From Streptomyces sp. Sge12 (GTDB lineage Bacteria > Actinomycetota > Actinomycetes > Streptomycetales > Streptomycetaceae), in contig NZ_CP020555.1 of assembly GCF_002080455.1 (NCBI RefSeq), positions 1,550,001-1,614,000 of the forward strand: 64,000 nt of DNA, written 5' to 3'. Positions within the stretch are counted from its first letter, which is position 1; each line of letters begins with the position of its first letter. Below the pieces are notes generated by a model. That model worked only from the letters and a program-made list of their open reading frames with translations, searched no databases and was not told the DNA's origin. Of the stretch, positions 33,805 through 41,834 are shown piece by piece. The position numbers and the translations under genes are program-made.

Positions 33805-34233
33805 ATGACCACGACACCGTCGCACAGCAGCCGCATCACCCGTGTCCCGGCGCCGGAGGGGATCGGCCCGGCCCCCCACTACAGCCACGTCGTCTGGGGC
33901 ACGGGCCGGTTCGTCGCCGTGTCGGGTCAGTGCGCGCTCGACGAGCGGGGCGGGGTCGTGGGCGAGGGCGATCCGGCCGCCCAGGCCCGGCAGGTGTTCG
34001 AGAACCTGCGCCGGTGCCTGGCGGCGGCCGGGGCCACCTTCGACGACGTCGTGAAGCTGACCTATTTCGTCACGGACATCGCCCACCTCCCGGCGGTACG
34101 GGAGGCCCGCGAGGCGGTGATCCCGCAGGACCGCCTCCCGGCCTCCTCGGCGGTACAGGTCTCTGCGCTGTTCCGGCCCGAACTCCTGGTGGAGGTGGAG
34201 GCCTTCGCGGTCGTTGCGGAAGAGACGGTCTAG
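33805..34233 (+). CDS. RidA-family (YjgF/YER057c/UK114) protein
   Basis: Protein of about 142 residues with the RidA signature order: GPAPHYSHVVWGTGRFVAVSGQCALDERG, AARQVFENLRRCLAAAGATFDDVVKLTYFVTDI, and RLPASSAVQVSALFRPELLVEVEAFAV. RidA trimers hydrolyse reactive 2-aminoacrylate-type enamines; here the typical catalytic Arg reads PASSAVQVSAL, so a deaminase role needs checking and it may belong to another Rid subfamily. I use ATG 33805; in-frame ATGs at 33760 (overlapping the tap stop) and 33793 are possible. It is 25 bases from the convergent HEAT-repeat gene. Confidence 0.87.
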   Translation: MTTTPSHSSRITRVPAPEGIGPAPHYSHVVWGTGRFVAVSGQCALDERGGVVGEGDPAAQARQVFENLRRCLAAAGATFDDVVKLTYFVTDIAHLPAVREAREAVIPQDRLPASSAVQVSALFRPELLVEVEAFAVVAEETV

Positions 34234-34257
34234 AAGAAACGGTCCGGAAGACGCGGT

Positions 34258-34806
34258 CTAGAGGTTGCGGAGCGCGGCCGTGGCCGCGACGGCGAGGCGG
34301 GGGTGGGACTGGGCGCGGGTGAGGAGTTCGCGTGCGCGGGGGTCGGCGAGTGCGCCGAGGCCCTCGACGCAGGCCAGCGCCACCCGCCAGTACGGGTCGT
34401 GCGGGGACAGCAGCCGCCCCAGGGTGGCCATGAGGGCCGGTACGGACTCGGGGGCGCGCAGGGCGGTGAGCAGCCGCACGGGCTGCAGGGCGTAGGCGGT
34501 GCGCAGGCTGTTGGTGGCGAGCGCCGCCGCCGCGCGGGCGGTGCGCGGGTCGTCCAGGACGGCCAGCGCCTCGGCGGCGGCCGAGCAGCGGGCCGGGTCG
34601 CGGTGGTTGAGGAGCAGGACGAGGGACTCGAAGGCGCGGCGGTCTCCGGCGAGGCCCAGCCGGTACGCGGCCAGTTCGCGGGCCCACAGCGGCAGGCCGG
34701 CCGAGGTCAGGGAGGCGGCCAGGGCGTCGGGGGCGGCCGTGAGCAGCACCTCGTACTCGGGTGACGGTCCCGCCTCCGCCCGCAGGCGCTCCAGCACGTC
34801 GTTCAC
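34258..34806 (-). CDS. HEAT-repeat protein
   Basis: All-helical protein of 182 residues made of HEAT-type pairs: PLWARELAAYRLGLAGDRRAFESLVLLLNHRDP, ARCSAAAEALAVLDDPRTARAAAAL, RVALACVEGLGALADPRARELLTRAQS and a short closing repeat. Such scaffolds mediate protein or nucleic-acid contacts; function unknown. The GTG start follows TAGGGT (34813-34818) by six bases with no ribosome site, indicating a leaderless transcript. It is convergent with ridA and starts the gene-free gap before the hydroxyacyl-CoA dehydrogenase gene. Confidence 0.83.
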   Translation of the reverse strand: MNDVLERLRAEAGPSPEYEVLLTAAPDALAASLTSAGLPLWARELAAYRLGLAGDRRAFESLVLLLNHRDPARCSAAAEALAVLDDPRTARAAAALATNSLRTAYALQPVRLLTALRAPESVPALMATLGRLLSPHDPYWRVALACVEGLGALADPRARELLTRAQSHPRLAVAATAALRNL

Positions 34807-34870
34807 CCGGCCACCCTAGGGGGACACAGCGGTCGCCGCGCCGGGTTTCGGGACATCAGCGACAGCGGGT

Positions 34871-34895
34871 TGATCGATGATCGATGATCGGTACA
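34871..34895 (+). promoter_or_regulatory. 25-base element shared with the ccr promoter (copy 1)
   Basis: It begins TGATCGATGATCG and ends ATGATCGGTACA, and aligns with 38086-38110 at 21 of 25 positions. The repeated GATCGATGATCGATGATCG gives it internal dyad symmetry, as expected of a TetR-type operator. Copy 2 lies upstream of ccr, and the TetR regulator is encoded between. Confidence 0.6.
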
Positions 34896-34935
34896 TTTCG
34901 GCGGTACAGGTCACATCTCCCAGCTATGGCGGACC

Positions 34936-34949
34936 AGTTACCGGCGAGT
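34936..34949 (-). promoter_or_regulatory. 14-base motif shared (inverted) with the ccr promoter
   Basis: On the minus strand it reads ACTCGCCGGTAACT, identical to 38071-38084 on the plus strand. In each promoter it lies within about 45 bases of the shared 25-base element, on opposite sides of it. Confidence 0.55.
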
Positions 34950-35202
34950 TACTGTCGTTCCAACACGTACGAGGGCGGCCTGGTGACGCAGCCGCCTCGT
35001 GCCGGTCGGTTCGTTTTTTCACGGTGAGACCCCGGGACAGGGTCCGCCGTTCCCGCCCCGGGGAGATGCTCCCCGCGGGCTCCTCCCGTCGGGCTCCCTC
35101 ACCCCGGGCCCTCGCACCGCACGGCTCTTCCGTACGGCATCCGCGCGCGCCGTGCGCCGCGCGCACCCCTCAGTCGTCACCCTCTTCCACTGGAGTCCCT
35201 CG

Positions 35203-37002
35203 ATGGACCGTCAGTCCAGTCAGCCCACCCTCCAGACCATCGCCGTCGTCGGCCTCGGCACGATGGGCACCGGCATCGCCGAGGTCCTCGCCCGGGCCGG
35301 CCGCGAGGTCATCGGCATCGACATCAGCGAGGCCGCCGCCCTGCGGGCCGCGACCTCCCTCGCCGCGGCCACCGCGCGCTCCGTCGCCCGGGAGCGGCTC
35401 ACCGAGCAGGAGCGGGCGGACGTGCTCGCCCGCTTCCGCACCTTCACGGACCTGGGCGCGGCCGCCGAGGCCGATCTCGTCATCGAGGTCGTGCCCGAGT
35501 CGTACGAGATCAAGCAGCAGGTGTTCCGCGAGCTCGACGCGATCGTCCGGCCCGACACCATCCTGGCCACCGGCACCAACGCCCTGTCGGTGACGCGGAT
35601 GGCCGCCGAGTCCCAGCGCCCCGAGCGCGTGGTGGGCGTGCACTTCTTCAACCCGGTCCCGGCGATGAAGCTGGTCGAGATCGTCTCCTGCGTCCTGACC
35701 GCCCCGCCGGCCGTCGAGGCGGTCACCGAACTGGCCCGCGAGCTGGGCAAGGAGCCCGTCGCGGTCGGCGACCGGCCCGGCTTCGTCGCCGACGGCCTGC
35801 TGTTCGGCTACCTCAACCAGGCCGCCGCCATGTACGAGGCCCGGTACGCCTCCCGCGAGGACATCGACGCGGCCATGCGGCTCGGCTGCGGCCTGCCCAT
35901 GGGCCCGCTCGCGCTGCTCGACCTGATCGGCGTGGACACCGCCCGTACCGTCCTGGAGGCCATGTACACCTCCTCCGGCGACCGGCTGCACGCCCCGGCC
36001 CCGATCCTGGGCCAGCTCGCCGAGGCCGGCCTGACCGGGCAGAAGTCCGGCCGCGGCTTCTACACGTACGAGGCCCCGGGCAGCTCGGTCATCGTCCGCG
36101 ACCTCCAGACCCCGCTCGACGGGTCCCTGGTCGGCGCGGGCCGCCCCGTCAGCTCCGTCGGCGTGGCCGGCTCGGGGACCATGGCGAGCGGCATCGCCCA
36201 GGTCTTCGCGCAGGCCGGCTACAGCGTGGTGCTCGCCGCCCGCAGCCAGGAGAAGGCCGAGGCCGCGAAGGCCGCGATCGGGAAGTCCTTGGGCCGTGCG
36301 GTGTCCAAGGGCCGCCTGACCGAGGAGGGCGCCGCGCAGACCCTGGACCGGATCACCCCGGCCGGTTCGCTGGACGCCTTCGCCGAGGTGGACCTGGCCG
36401 TGGAGGCCGTCGCCGAGGACCTCGCGGTCAAGCAGGAGCTGTTCGCGACGCTGGACAAGGTCTGCAAGCCGGGTGCCGTGCTGGCCACCACCACCTCCTC
36501 GCTGCCGGTGATCGCGGTCGCCCGCGTGACCTCGCGTCCGCAGGACGTGATCGGCATGCACTTCTTCAACCCGGCCCCGGCGATGAAGCTGGTCGAGGTG
36601 GTCCGGACCGTCCTGACGGCCGACGACGTGCACGCCACGGTCCGCGAGATCTGCGTCAAGGTGCGCAAGCACCCGGTGGACTGCGGCGACCGGGCCGGCT
36701 TCATCGTGAACGCGCTGCTGTTCCCGTACCTCAACAACGCGATCAAGATGGTCGAGGAGCACTACGCGGACATCGACCGCATCGACGCCGCGATGAAGCT
36801 GGGCGGCGGCTACCCGATGGGTCCGTTCGAGCTCCTGGACGTGGTCGGCCTCGACGTCTCGCTGGCCATCGAGAAGGTCCTGCACAAGGAGTTCCGCGAC
36901 CCGGGCCTGGCCCCGTCCCCGCTGCTGGAGCACCTGGTCGCGGCGGGCTGCCTGGGCCGGAAGACCGGCCGCGGTTTCCGTGAGTACGCCGCCCGCCGGT
37001 AA
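35203..37002 (+). CDS. 3-hydroxyacyl-CoA dehydrogenase, tandem-duplicated (double) form
   Basis: Cytosolic NAD(P)-dependent dehydrogenase of 599 residues made of two complete copies of the 3-hydroxybutyryl-CoA dehydrogenase unit (about residues 10-300 and 305-597). Each copy has a nucleotide motif (VVGLGTMGTGIAEVLARAG; VAGSGTMASGIAQVFAQAG), the catalytic-His motif GVHFFNPVPAMKLVEI / GMHFFNPAPAMKLVEV and the C-terminal helical ending GLTGQKSGRGFYTYE / GCLGRKTGRGFREY. It reduces acetoacetyl-CoA to 3-hydroxybutyryl-CoA or the reverse, feeding crotonyl-CoA to the ccr operon downstream. GGAG lies ten bases before the ATG. Its promoter shares elements with ccr. Confidence 0.93.
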   Translation: MDRQSSQPTLQTIAVVGLGTMGTGIAEVLARAGREVIGIDISEAAALRAATSLAAATARSVARERLTEQERADVLARFRTFTDLGAAAEADLVIEVVPESYEIKQQVFRELDAIVRPDTILATGTNALSVTRMAAESQRPERVVGVHFFNPVPAMKLVEIVSCVLTAPPAVEAVTELARELGKEPVAVGDRPGFVADGLLFGYLNQAAAMYEARYASREDIDAAMRLGCGLPMGPLALLDLIGVDTARTVLEAMYTSSGDRLHAPAPILGQLAEAGLTGQKSGRGFYTYEAPGSSVIVRDLQTPLDGSLVGAGRPVSSVGVAGSGTMASGIAQVFAQAGYSVVLAARSQEKAEAAKAAIGKSLGRAVSKGRLTEEGAAQTLDRITPAGSLDAFAEVDLAVEAVAEDLAVKQELFATLDKVCKPGAVLATTTSSLPVIAVARVTSRPQDVIGMHFFNPAPAMKLVEVVRTVLTADDVHATVREICVKVRKHPVDCGDRAGFIVNALLFPYLNNAIKMVEEHYADIDRIDAAMKLGGGYPMGPFELLDVVGLDVSLAIEKVLHKEFRDPGLAPSPLLEHLVAAGCLGRKTGRGFREYAARR

Positions 37003-37165
37003 TCGGTCGGGCCACGAGCCGGATGCGTGGGGAGGGCTGCTCGGGCCCGCCGGACCCTCACGGCGGGCCAACCCTCACGAGCCCAGTGCGGGCCCTCCCC
37101 CGCATCCACCCCTCTCCCACCCCCCGCAGGCGCGCTCCCCTGCACGAATGAAGTACTTTCGCTCT

Positions 37166-37978
37166 ATGTCCCAGCCCGCCAAGACCTCGCCCCGCGCCGC
37201 CGCAGCCTCCGACACCCCGGAAAGCACGGCCGGCACCAAGGCGGCCGCGCAGCGGCTCAAGATGCGCCGTGAGCTCGCCGCCGCGGCCATGGAGCTCTTC
37301 GCGACCAAGGGGTACGAGGCGACGACGGTCGACGAGATCGCGGCGACCGCCGGAGTGGCGCGCCGGACCTTCTTCCGGCACTTCCGGTCCAAGGAAGAGG
37401 CGATCTTCCCGGACCACGACGACACCCTGACCCGCGCCGAGGCCGTCCTGGACGTGGCCCCGGCGCACGAGCACCCGCTCGACACGGTGTGCCGCGGGAT
37501 CAAGGAAGTCATGAAGATGTACGCCGCCTCGCCGGCGGTGTCGGTGGAGCGCTACCGGCTGACGCGCGAGGTGCCGGCGCTGCGGGAGCGGGAGATCGCC
37601 TCGGTGGCCCGGTACGAGCGGCTGTTCACCCGCTACCTGCTGGCCCACTTCGACGAGCACGACCACCACGACGGCAACGACGACCCGCTGCTGGCCGAGG
37701 TGGCCGCCTCGGCGGTGGTCACCGCCCACAACCACGTGCTGCGGCGCTGGCTGCGCGCGGGCGGTCAGGGCGACGTGGAGGCCCAGCTGGACCACGCCTT
37801 CTCGATCGTCCGCAAGACCTTCGGTTCGGGCATCGGCGCGGGACGCACGCTGAGCACGGCCCCGGCCGCGCCGGCGGCCGTCCGTACGCAGGGCGAGGTG
37901 CTGGTGGCGGTGGCCCGTACCGATGCCCCGCTGGACGAGGTCATGCGGACCATCGAAGAGGCCCTGCGCGCCACGTAG
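37166..37978 (+). CDS. TetR-family regulator in the ethylmalonyl-CoA locus
   Basis: Regulator of about 270 residues with the TetR helix-turn-helix near residues 40-85: LAAAAMELFATKGYEATTVDEIAATAGVARRTFFRHFRSKEEAIF. The ligand domain is unusually long and has a His/Asp-rich loop (HFDEHDHHDGNDDP) that could hold a metal, and a C-terminal extension with VRTQGEVLVAVARTDAPLDEVMRTIEEAL. It lies between the dehydrogenase and ccr genes, whose promoters share two elements, so it is the prime candidate regulator of both. TACTTT lies exactly six bases before the ATG at 37166 and no ribosome site is seen, so leaderless; an ATG at 37148 would be upstream of that box. Confidence 0.9.
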   Translation: MSQPAKTSPRAAAASDTPESTAGTKAAAQRLKMRRELAAAAMELFATKGYEATTVDEIAATAGVARRTFFRHFRSKEEAIFPDHDDTLTRAEAVLDVAPAHEHPLDTVCRGIKEVMKMYAASPAVSVERYRLTREVPALREREIASVARYERLFTRYLLAHFDEHDHHDGNDDPLLAEVAASAVVTAHNHVLRRWLRAGGQGDVEAQLDHAFSIVRKTFGSGIGAGRTLSTAPAAPAAVRTQGEVLVAVARTDAPLDEVMRTIEEALRAT

Positions 37979-38017
37979 CCGGCAGCAGTCCGGCCGGCCA
38001 GGAGTCACGCACGTCAC

Positions 38018-38050
38018 AGCGGCCGCTCCCCTTCCGGGGGCGGCCGCTTT
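38018..38050 (+). terminator. Rho-independent-like terminator after tetR
   Basis: AGCGGCCGCTCCCC, a short TTCC loop, and GGGGGCGGCCGCTTT form a stem of at least nine perfect base pairs plus a G/C run, followed by a short T stretch. It ends the regulator transcript 40 bases after its stop. Confidence 0.6.
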
Positions 38051-38070
38051 CGTATGTCCGGCTTGCCCCT

Positions 38071-38084
38071 ACTCGCCGGTAACT
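38071..38084 (+). promoter_or_regulatory. 14-base motif ACTCGCCGGTAACT upstream of ccr
   Basis: Identical to the inverted copy at 34936-34949 in the dehydrogenase promoter. A 14-base identity between two promoters of one pathway, both some 300 bases from their genes, suggests a shared regulator site. Confidence 0.55.
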
Positions 38085-38085
38085 C

Positions 38086-38110
38086 TGATCGATCATCGCT
38101 CATCGGTGCA
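38086..38110 (+). promoter_or_regulatory. 25-base element shared with the dehydrogenase promoter (copy 2)
   Basis: It begins TGATCGATCATCG and ends CTCATCGGTGCA; 21 of 25 bases match copy 1 (34871-34895). It is followed by GGTCA in both promoters, extending the similarity on the right (GGTACAGGTCA there after its second repeat, GGTGCAGGTCA here). Confidence 0.6.
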
Positions 38111-38383
38111 GGTCAATCGCCAAATGAGAGAAAGTTTTGGCACGCGGTGCCTTGCCGGGTGACACGGGGTGCCATACGTTGAAGTCGTCCGGATGTCCCC
38201 GCGACCCACGCCCACACGGCACGGAACGCGCCCCGGATTGCCTGCGTCACCAGGCACCCGCACGCCCCACCACGGGCGTCGCCCCGCACCACCGCACCAG
38301 CCGGACCGACGGCACACCGCACCCGCACCACGCACCCCGCTCACCTCAGCGCACCCTCATCAGCGCTAGCCGGAGGCTCTACC

Positions 38384-39721
38384 GTGAAGGACATCCTGGA
38401 CGCGATTCAGTCGCAGTCCGCCACCGCCGCAGACTTCGCGGCCCTGCCGCTGCCCGACTCGTACCGCGCGATCACCGTGCACAAGGACGAGGCGGAAATG
38501 TTCGCGGGGCTGACGACACGCGAGAAGGACCCGCGCAAGTCCCTTCACCTGGACAACGTCCCGGTGCCGGAGCTGGGCCCGGGCGAGGCCCTGGTCGCCG
38601 TCATGGCCTCCTCGGTCAACTACAACTCCGTGTGGACCTCGATCTTCGAGCCGGTCTCCACCTTCAGCTTCCTGGAGCGCTACGGGCGCCTGTCGGAGCT
38701 CACCAAGCGCCACGACCTCCCGTACCACGTCATCGGCTCCGACCTCGCGGGCGTCGTCCTGCGCACCGGCCCCGGCGTCAACGCCTGGAACCCGGGCGAC
38801 GAGGTCGTCGCGCACTGTCTGTCCGTCGAGCTGGAGTCCTCCGACGGCCACAACGACACGATGCTCGACCCCGAGCAGCGCATCTGGGGCTTCGAGACCA
38901 ACTTCGGCGGCCTGGCCGAGATCGCGCTCGTCAAGTCGAACCAGCTGATGCCGAAGCCCGACCACCTGAGCTGGGAGGAGGCCGCCTCCCCCGGCCTGGT
39001 CAACTCCACCGCCTACCGCCAGCTGGTCTCCCAGAACGGCGCCGGCATGAAGCAGGGCGACAACGTCCTGATCTGGGGTGCCAGCGGCGGCCTCGGCTCC
39101 TACGCCACCCAGTTCGCGCTGGCCGGCGGCGCCAACCCGATCTGCGTGGTCTCCAGCCCCGAGAAGGCGGACATCTGCCGGGCCATGGGCGCCACCGCGG
39201 TCATCGACCGCAACGCCGAGGGCTACAAGTTCTGGAAGGACGAGCACACCCAGGACCCGCGCGAGTGGAAGCGCTTCGGCTCCAAGATCCGCGAGCTGAC
39301 CGGCGGCGAGGACATCGACATCGTCTTCGAGCACCCGGGCCGCGAGACCTTCGGCGCCTCGGTCTACGTCACCCGCAAGGGCGGCACCATCACCACCTGC
39401 GCCTCGACCTCGGGCTACATGCACCAGTACGACAACCGCTACCTGTGGATGTCGCTGAAGCGGATCGTCGGCTCGCACTTCGCCAACTACCGCGAGGCAT
39501 GGGAGGCCAACCGCCTCATCGCCAAGGGCAAGATCCACCCCACGCTGTCGAAGGTCTACTCCCTGGAGGAGACCGGCCAGGCCGCCTACGACGTCCACCG
39601 CAACCTCCACCAGGGCAAGGTCGGCGTCCTCGCGCTGGCCCCCGAGGAGGGCCTGGGCGTCCGCGACCACGAGATGCGCGCCAAGCACCTCGACGCCATC
39701 AACCGCTTCCGCAACGTCTGA
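38384..39721 (+). CDS. ccr: Crotonyl-CoA carboxylase/reductase
   Basis: NADPH-dependent medium-chain reductase of 445 residues that reductively carboxylates crotonyl-CoA to ethylmalonyl-CoA, the key step of the ethylmalonyl-CoA pathway and a source of polyketide extender units. Visible features: the N-terminal KDPRKSLHLDNVPVPELGPGEALVAVMASSVNYNSVW (active-site Asn region), FGGLAEIALVKSNQLMPKP, the nucleotide-binding loop IWGASGGLGSYATQFALAGG, HPGRETFGASVYVTRKGGTITTCASTSGY and a C-terminal FANYREAWEANRLIAKGKIHP. Length and motifs are exactly those of Streptomyces Ccr. The GTG is preceded by CGGAGG. First gene of a five-gene operon. Confidence 0.97.
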   Translation: MKDILDAIQSQSATAADFAALPLPDSYRAITVHKDEAEMFAGLTTREKDPRKSLHLDNVPVPELGPGEALVAVMASSVNYNSVWTSIFEPVSTFSFLERYGRLSELTKRHDLPYHVIGSDLAGVVLRTGPGVNAWNPGDEVVAHCLSVELESSDGHNDTMLDPEQRIWGFETNFGGLAEIALVKSNQLMPKPDHLSWEEAASPGLVNSTAYRQLVSQNGAGMKQGDNVLIWGASGGLGSYATQFALAGGANPICVVSSPEKADICRAMGATAVIDRNAEGYKFWKDEHTQDPREWKRFGSKIRELTGGEDIDIVFEHPGRETFGASVYVTRKGGTITTCASTSGYMHQYDNRYLWMSLKRIVGSHFANYREAWEANRLIAKGKIHPTLSKVYSLEETGQAAYDVHRNLHQGKVGVLALAPEEGLGVRDHEMRAKHLDAINRFRNV

Positions 39722-39752
39722 GACCGTTCAAAGGCCTAAGGGACAGCCTGAG

Positions 39753-41834
39753 ATGACAGAGCGCCAGAAGGACCGTCCGTGGCTCATGCGGACGTACGCC
39801 GGCCACTCCACGGCCGAGGCGTCCAACGAGCTGTACCGCCGCAACCTCGCCAAGGGCCAGACGGGTCTGTCGGTCGCCTTCGACCTGCCGACCCAGACCG
39901 GATACGACCCCGACCACATCCTCGCCCGCGGCGAGGTGGGCCGGGTCGGGGTCCCGGTCTCCCATCTGGGCGACATGCGGCGGCTGTTCCAGGACATACC
40001 CCTGGAGCAGATGAACACCTCGATGACGATCAACGCCACCGCCATGTGGCTGCTGGCGCTCTACCAGGTGGCCGCCGAGGAGCAGGGCGCGGACATCGCC
40101 CAGCTCCAGGGCACCACCCAGAACGACATCGTCAAGGAGTACCTCTCGCGCGGGACGCACGTCTTCCCGCCGGGGCCGTCCCTGCGGCTGACGACCGACA
40201 TGATCGCGTACACGGTCAACCACATCCCCAAGTGGAACCCGATCAACATCTGCTCGTACCACCTCCAGGAGGCCGGGGCCACCCCGGTCCAGGAGATCTC
40301 GTACGCCATGTCCACGGCGATCGCCGTCCTCGACTCGGTGCGCGACTCGGGCCAGGTGCCCGAGGACCGCTTCGGCGAGGTCGTCGCCCGGATCTCCTTC
40401 TTCGTGAACGCGGGCGTCCGCTTCATCGAGGAGATGTGCAAGATGCGCGCCTTCGGCCGCATCTGGGACAAGGTCACCCAGGAGCGCTACGGCATCGAGA
40501 ACGCGAAGCAGCGCCGCTTCCGTTACGGCGTCCAGGTCAACTCCCTGGGCCTGACCGAGGCACAGCCCGAGAACAACGTCCAGCGCATCGTGCTGGAAAT
40601 GCTCGCGGTCACCCTCTCCAAGGACGCCCGCGCCCGCGCCGTGCAGCTGCCCGCCTGGAACGAGGCGCTGGGCCTGCCCCGGCCCTGGGACCAGCAGTGG
40701 TCGCTGCGCATCCAGCAGGTCCTGGCGCACGAGAGCGACCTGCTGGAGTACGAGGACATCTTCGCCGGATCCCACGTCATCGAGGCCAAAGTCGACTCCC
40801 TGGTCGCCGACTGCCTGGCCGAGATCGACCGGATCCAGGAGATGGGCGGCGCCATGGCGGCCGTCGAGTCCGGGTACCTGAAGTCCCAGCTGGTCTCCTC
40901 GCACGCCGAACGGCGAGCACGGATCGAGGCCGGCGAGGACAAGATCGTCGGTGTCAACTGCTACCAGCAGACCGAGGAGAACCCGCTCACGGCCGACCTG
41001 GACGGCGCCATCATGACGGTCGACAGCGCCGTGGAGGCGCTGACCGTGGAGCGCATCGGCCGCTGGCGCGCCGAGCGCGAAGAGTCCTCCGACCGCCAGG
41101 GGAACGGCGACCCGTTCGTCTTCCCCACCACCCGGCAGGCTCTGGACCGCCTCAAGGAGGCCGCGGCGGGCACCGAGAACCTGATGGAAGCAACGCTCGA
41201 GTGCGCCCGGGCCGGTGTCACCACCGGCGAGTGGGCCGGCGCTCTGCGCGAGGTGTTCGGCGAGTTCCGCGCCCCGACCGGAGTCTCCTCGGCCCCGGTG
41301 GCCGTCACCGCCGAACCCGGTACGCCGATGCACGAGGTCCGCGAGAAGGTGACCCGTACCGCCGACGAGCTCGGCTCGGGCCGACTGCGCCTGCTCGTCG
41401 GCAAGCCCGGCCTGGACGGGCACTCCAACGGCGCCGAGCAGATCGCCGTCCGGGCCCGCGACGCCGGATTCGAGGTGGTCTACCAGGGCATCAGGCTGAC
41501 GCCGGAGGAGATCTCCGCAGCGGCGCTGGCCGAGGACGTGCACTGCGTGGGACTGTCCATCCTGTCCGGCTCGCACAGCGCCCTGGTCCCTGACGTCCTG
41601 GAACGCCTGCGACTGGCGGGGGCGGGTGACATCCCGGTCATCGTCGGAGGCATTATTCCGAACGCCGACGCCGTGGCGCTCAAGGCAGCGGGTGTCGCCG
41701 CCGTCTTCACGCCGAAGGACTTCGGCATCACGGAGATCATCGGCCGTATCGTCGACGAGATCCGCAAGGCCAACAAGCTCGCCCCCCTCGACATCGACAA
41801 CGCACTCGTTGCAAGCACGGAGGTCCCCGCATGA
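39753..41834 (+). CDS. meaA: Ethylmalonyl-CoA mutase (MeaA-type, coenzyme B12-dependent)
   Basis: Single-chain mutase of 693 residues that converts (2R)-ethylmalonyl-CoA to methylsuccinyl-CoA. The TIM-barrel substrate domain spans about residues 1-520 (WLMRTYAGHSTAEASNELYRRNL, FDLPTQTGYDPDH, NTSMTINATAMWLL, QNDIVKEYLSRGTHVFPP). The C-terminal B12 domain has the DxHxxG motif as DGHSNG near residue 554, GLSILSGSHSAL and VGGIIPNAD. Order and length fit MeaA/Ecm rather than the two-subunit methylmalonyl-CoA mutase. It starts 31 bases after ccr, and its stop overlaps the next gene (ATGA). Confidence 0.95.
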   Translation: MTERQKDRPWLMRTYAGHSTAEASNELYRRNLAKGQTGLSVAFDLPTQTGYDPDHILARGEVGRVGVPVSHLGDMRRLFQDIPLEQMNTSMTINATAMWLLALYQVAAEEQGADIAQLQGTTQNDIVKEYLSRGTHVFPPGPSLRLTTDMIAYTVNHIPKWNPINICSYHLQEAGATPVQEISYAMSTAIAVLDSVRDSGQVPEDRFGEVVARISFFVNAGVRFIEEMCKMRAFGRIWDKVTQERYGIENAKQRRFRYGVQVNSLGLTEAQPENNVQRIVLEMLAVTLSKDARARAVQLPAWNEALGLPRPWDQQWSLRIQQVLAHESDLLEYEDIFAGSHVIEAKVDSLVADCLAEIDRIQEMGGAMAAVESGYLKSQLVSSHAERRARIEAGEDKIVGVNCYQQTEENPLTADLDGAIMTVDSAVEALTVERIGRWRAEREESSDRQGNGDPFVFPTTRQALDRLKEAAAGTENLMEATLECARAGVTTGEWAGALREVFGEFRAPTGVSSAPVAVTAEPGTPMHEVREKVTRTADELGSGRLRLLVGKPGLDGHSNGAEQIAVRARDAGFEVVYQGIRLTPEEISAAALAEDVHCVGLSILSGSHSALVPDVLERLRLAGAGDIPVIVGGIIPNADAVALKAAGVAAVFTPKDFGITEIIGRIVDEIRKANKLAPLDIDNALVASTEVPA

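Larger units (their letters stand above)
34807..35202. other. Gene-free 396 bases: promoter region of the hydroxyacyl-CoA dehydrogenase gene
   Basis: It holds the -10 of the leaderless HEAT gene at its left edge, a 25-base element (34871-34895) and a 14-base motif (34936-34949) that both recur before ccr, and direct repeats of CGGTACA (34889-34895 and 34902-34908) and AGTTAC (34936 and 34947). The right half (34960-35190) is a GC-rich leader with no gene I can support; open frames in it are continuations of the dehydrogenase frame without ribosome sites. Confidence 0.6.
37979..38383. other. Gene-free 405 bases: tetR terminator and ccr promoter/leader
   Basis: It contains a terminator hairpin (38018-38050), the 14-base motif (38071-38084), the 25-base element (38086-38110), a promoter-like pair TTGCCG (38152-38157) and TACGTT (38175-38180) with a 17-bp spacer, and a hairpin GGCAC-GCG-GTGCC overlapping the left part of that promoter. 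The remaining 200-base leader to the ccr start is C-rich with no supported gene. Confidence 0.6.
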
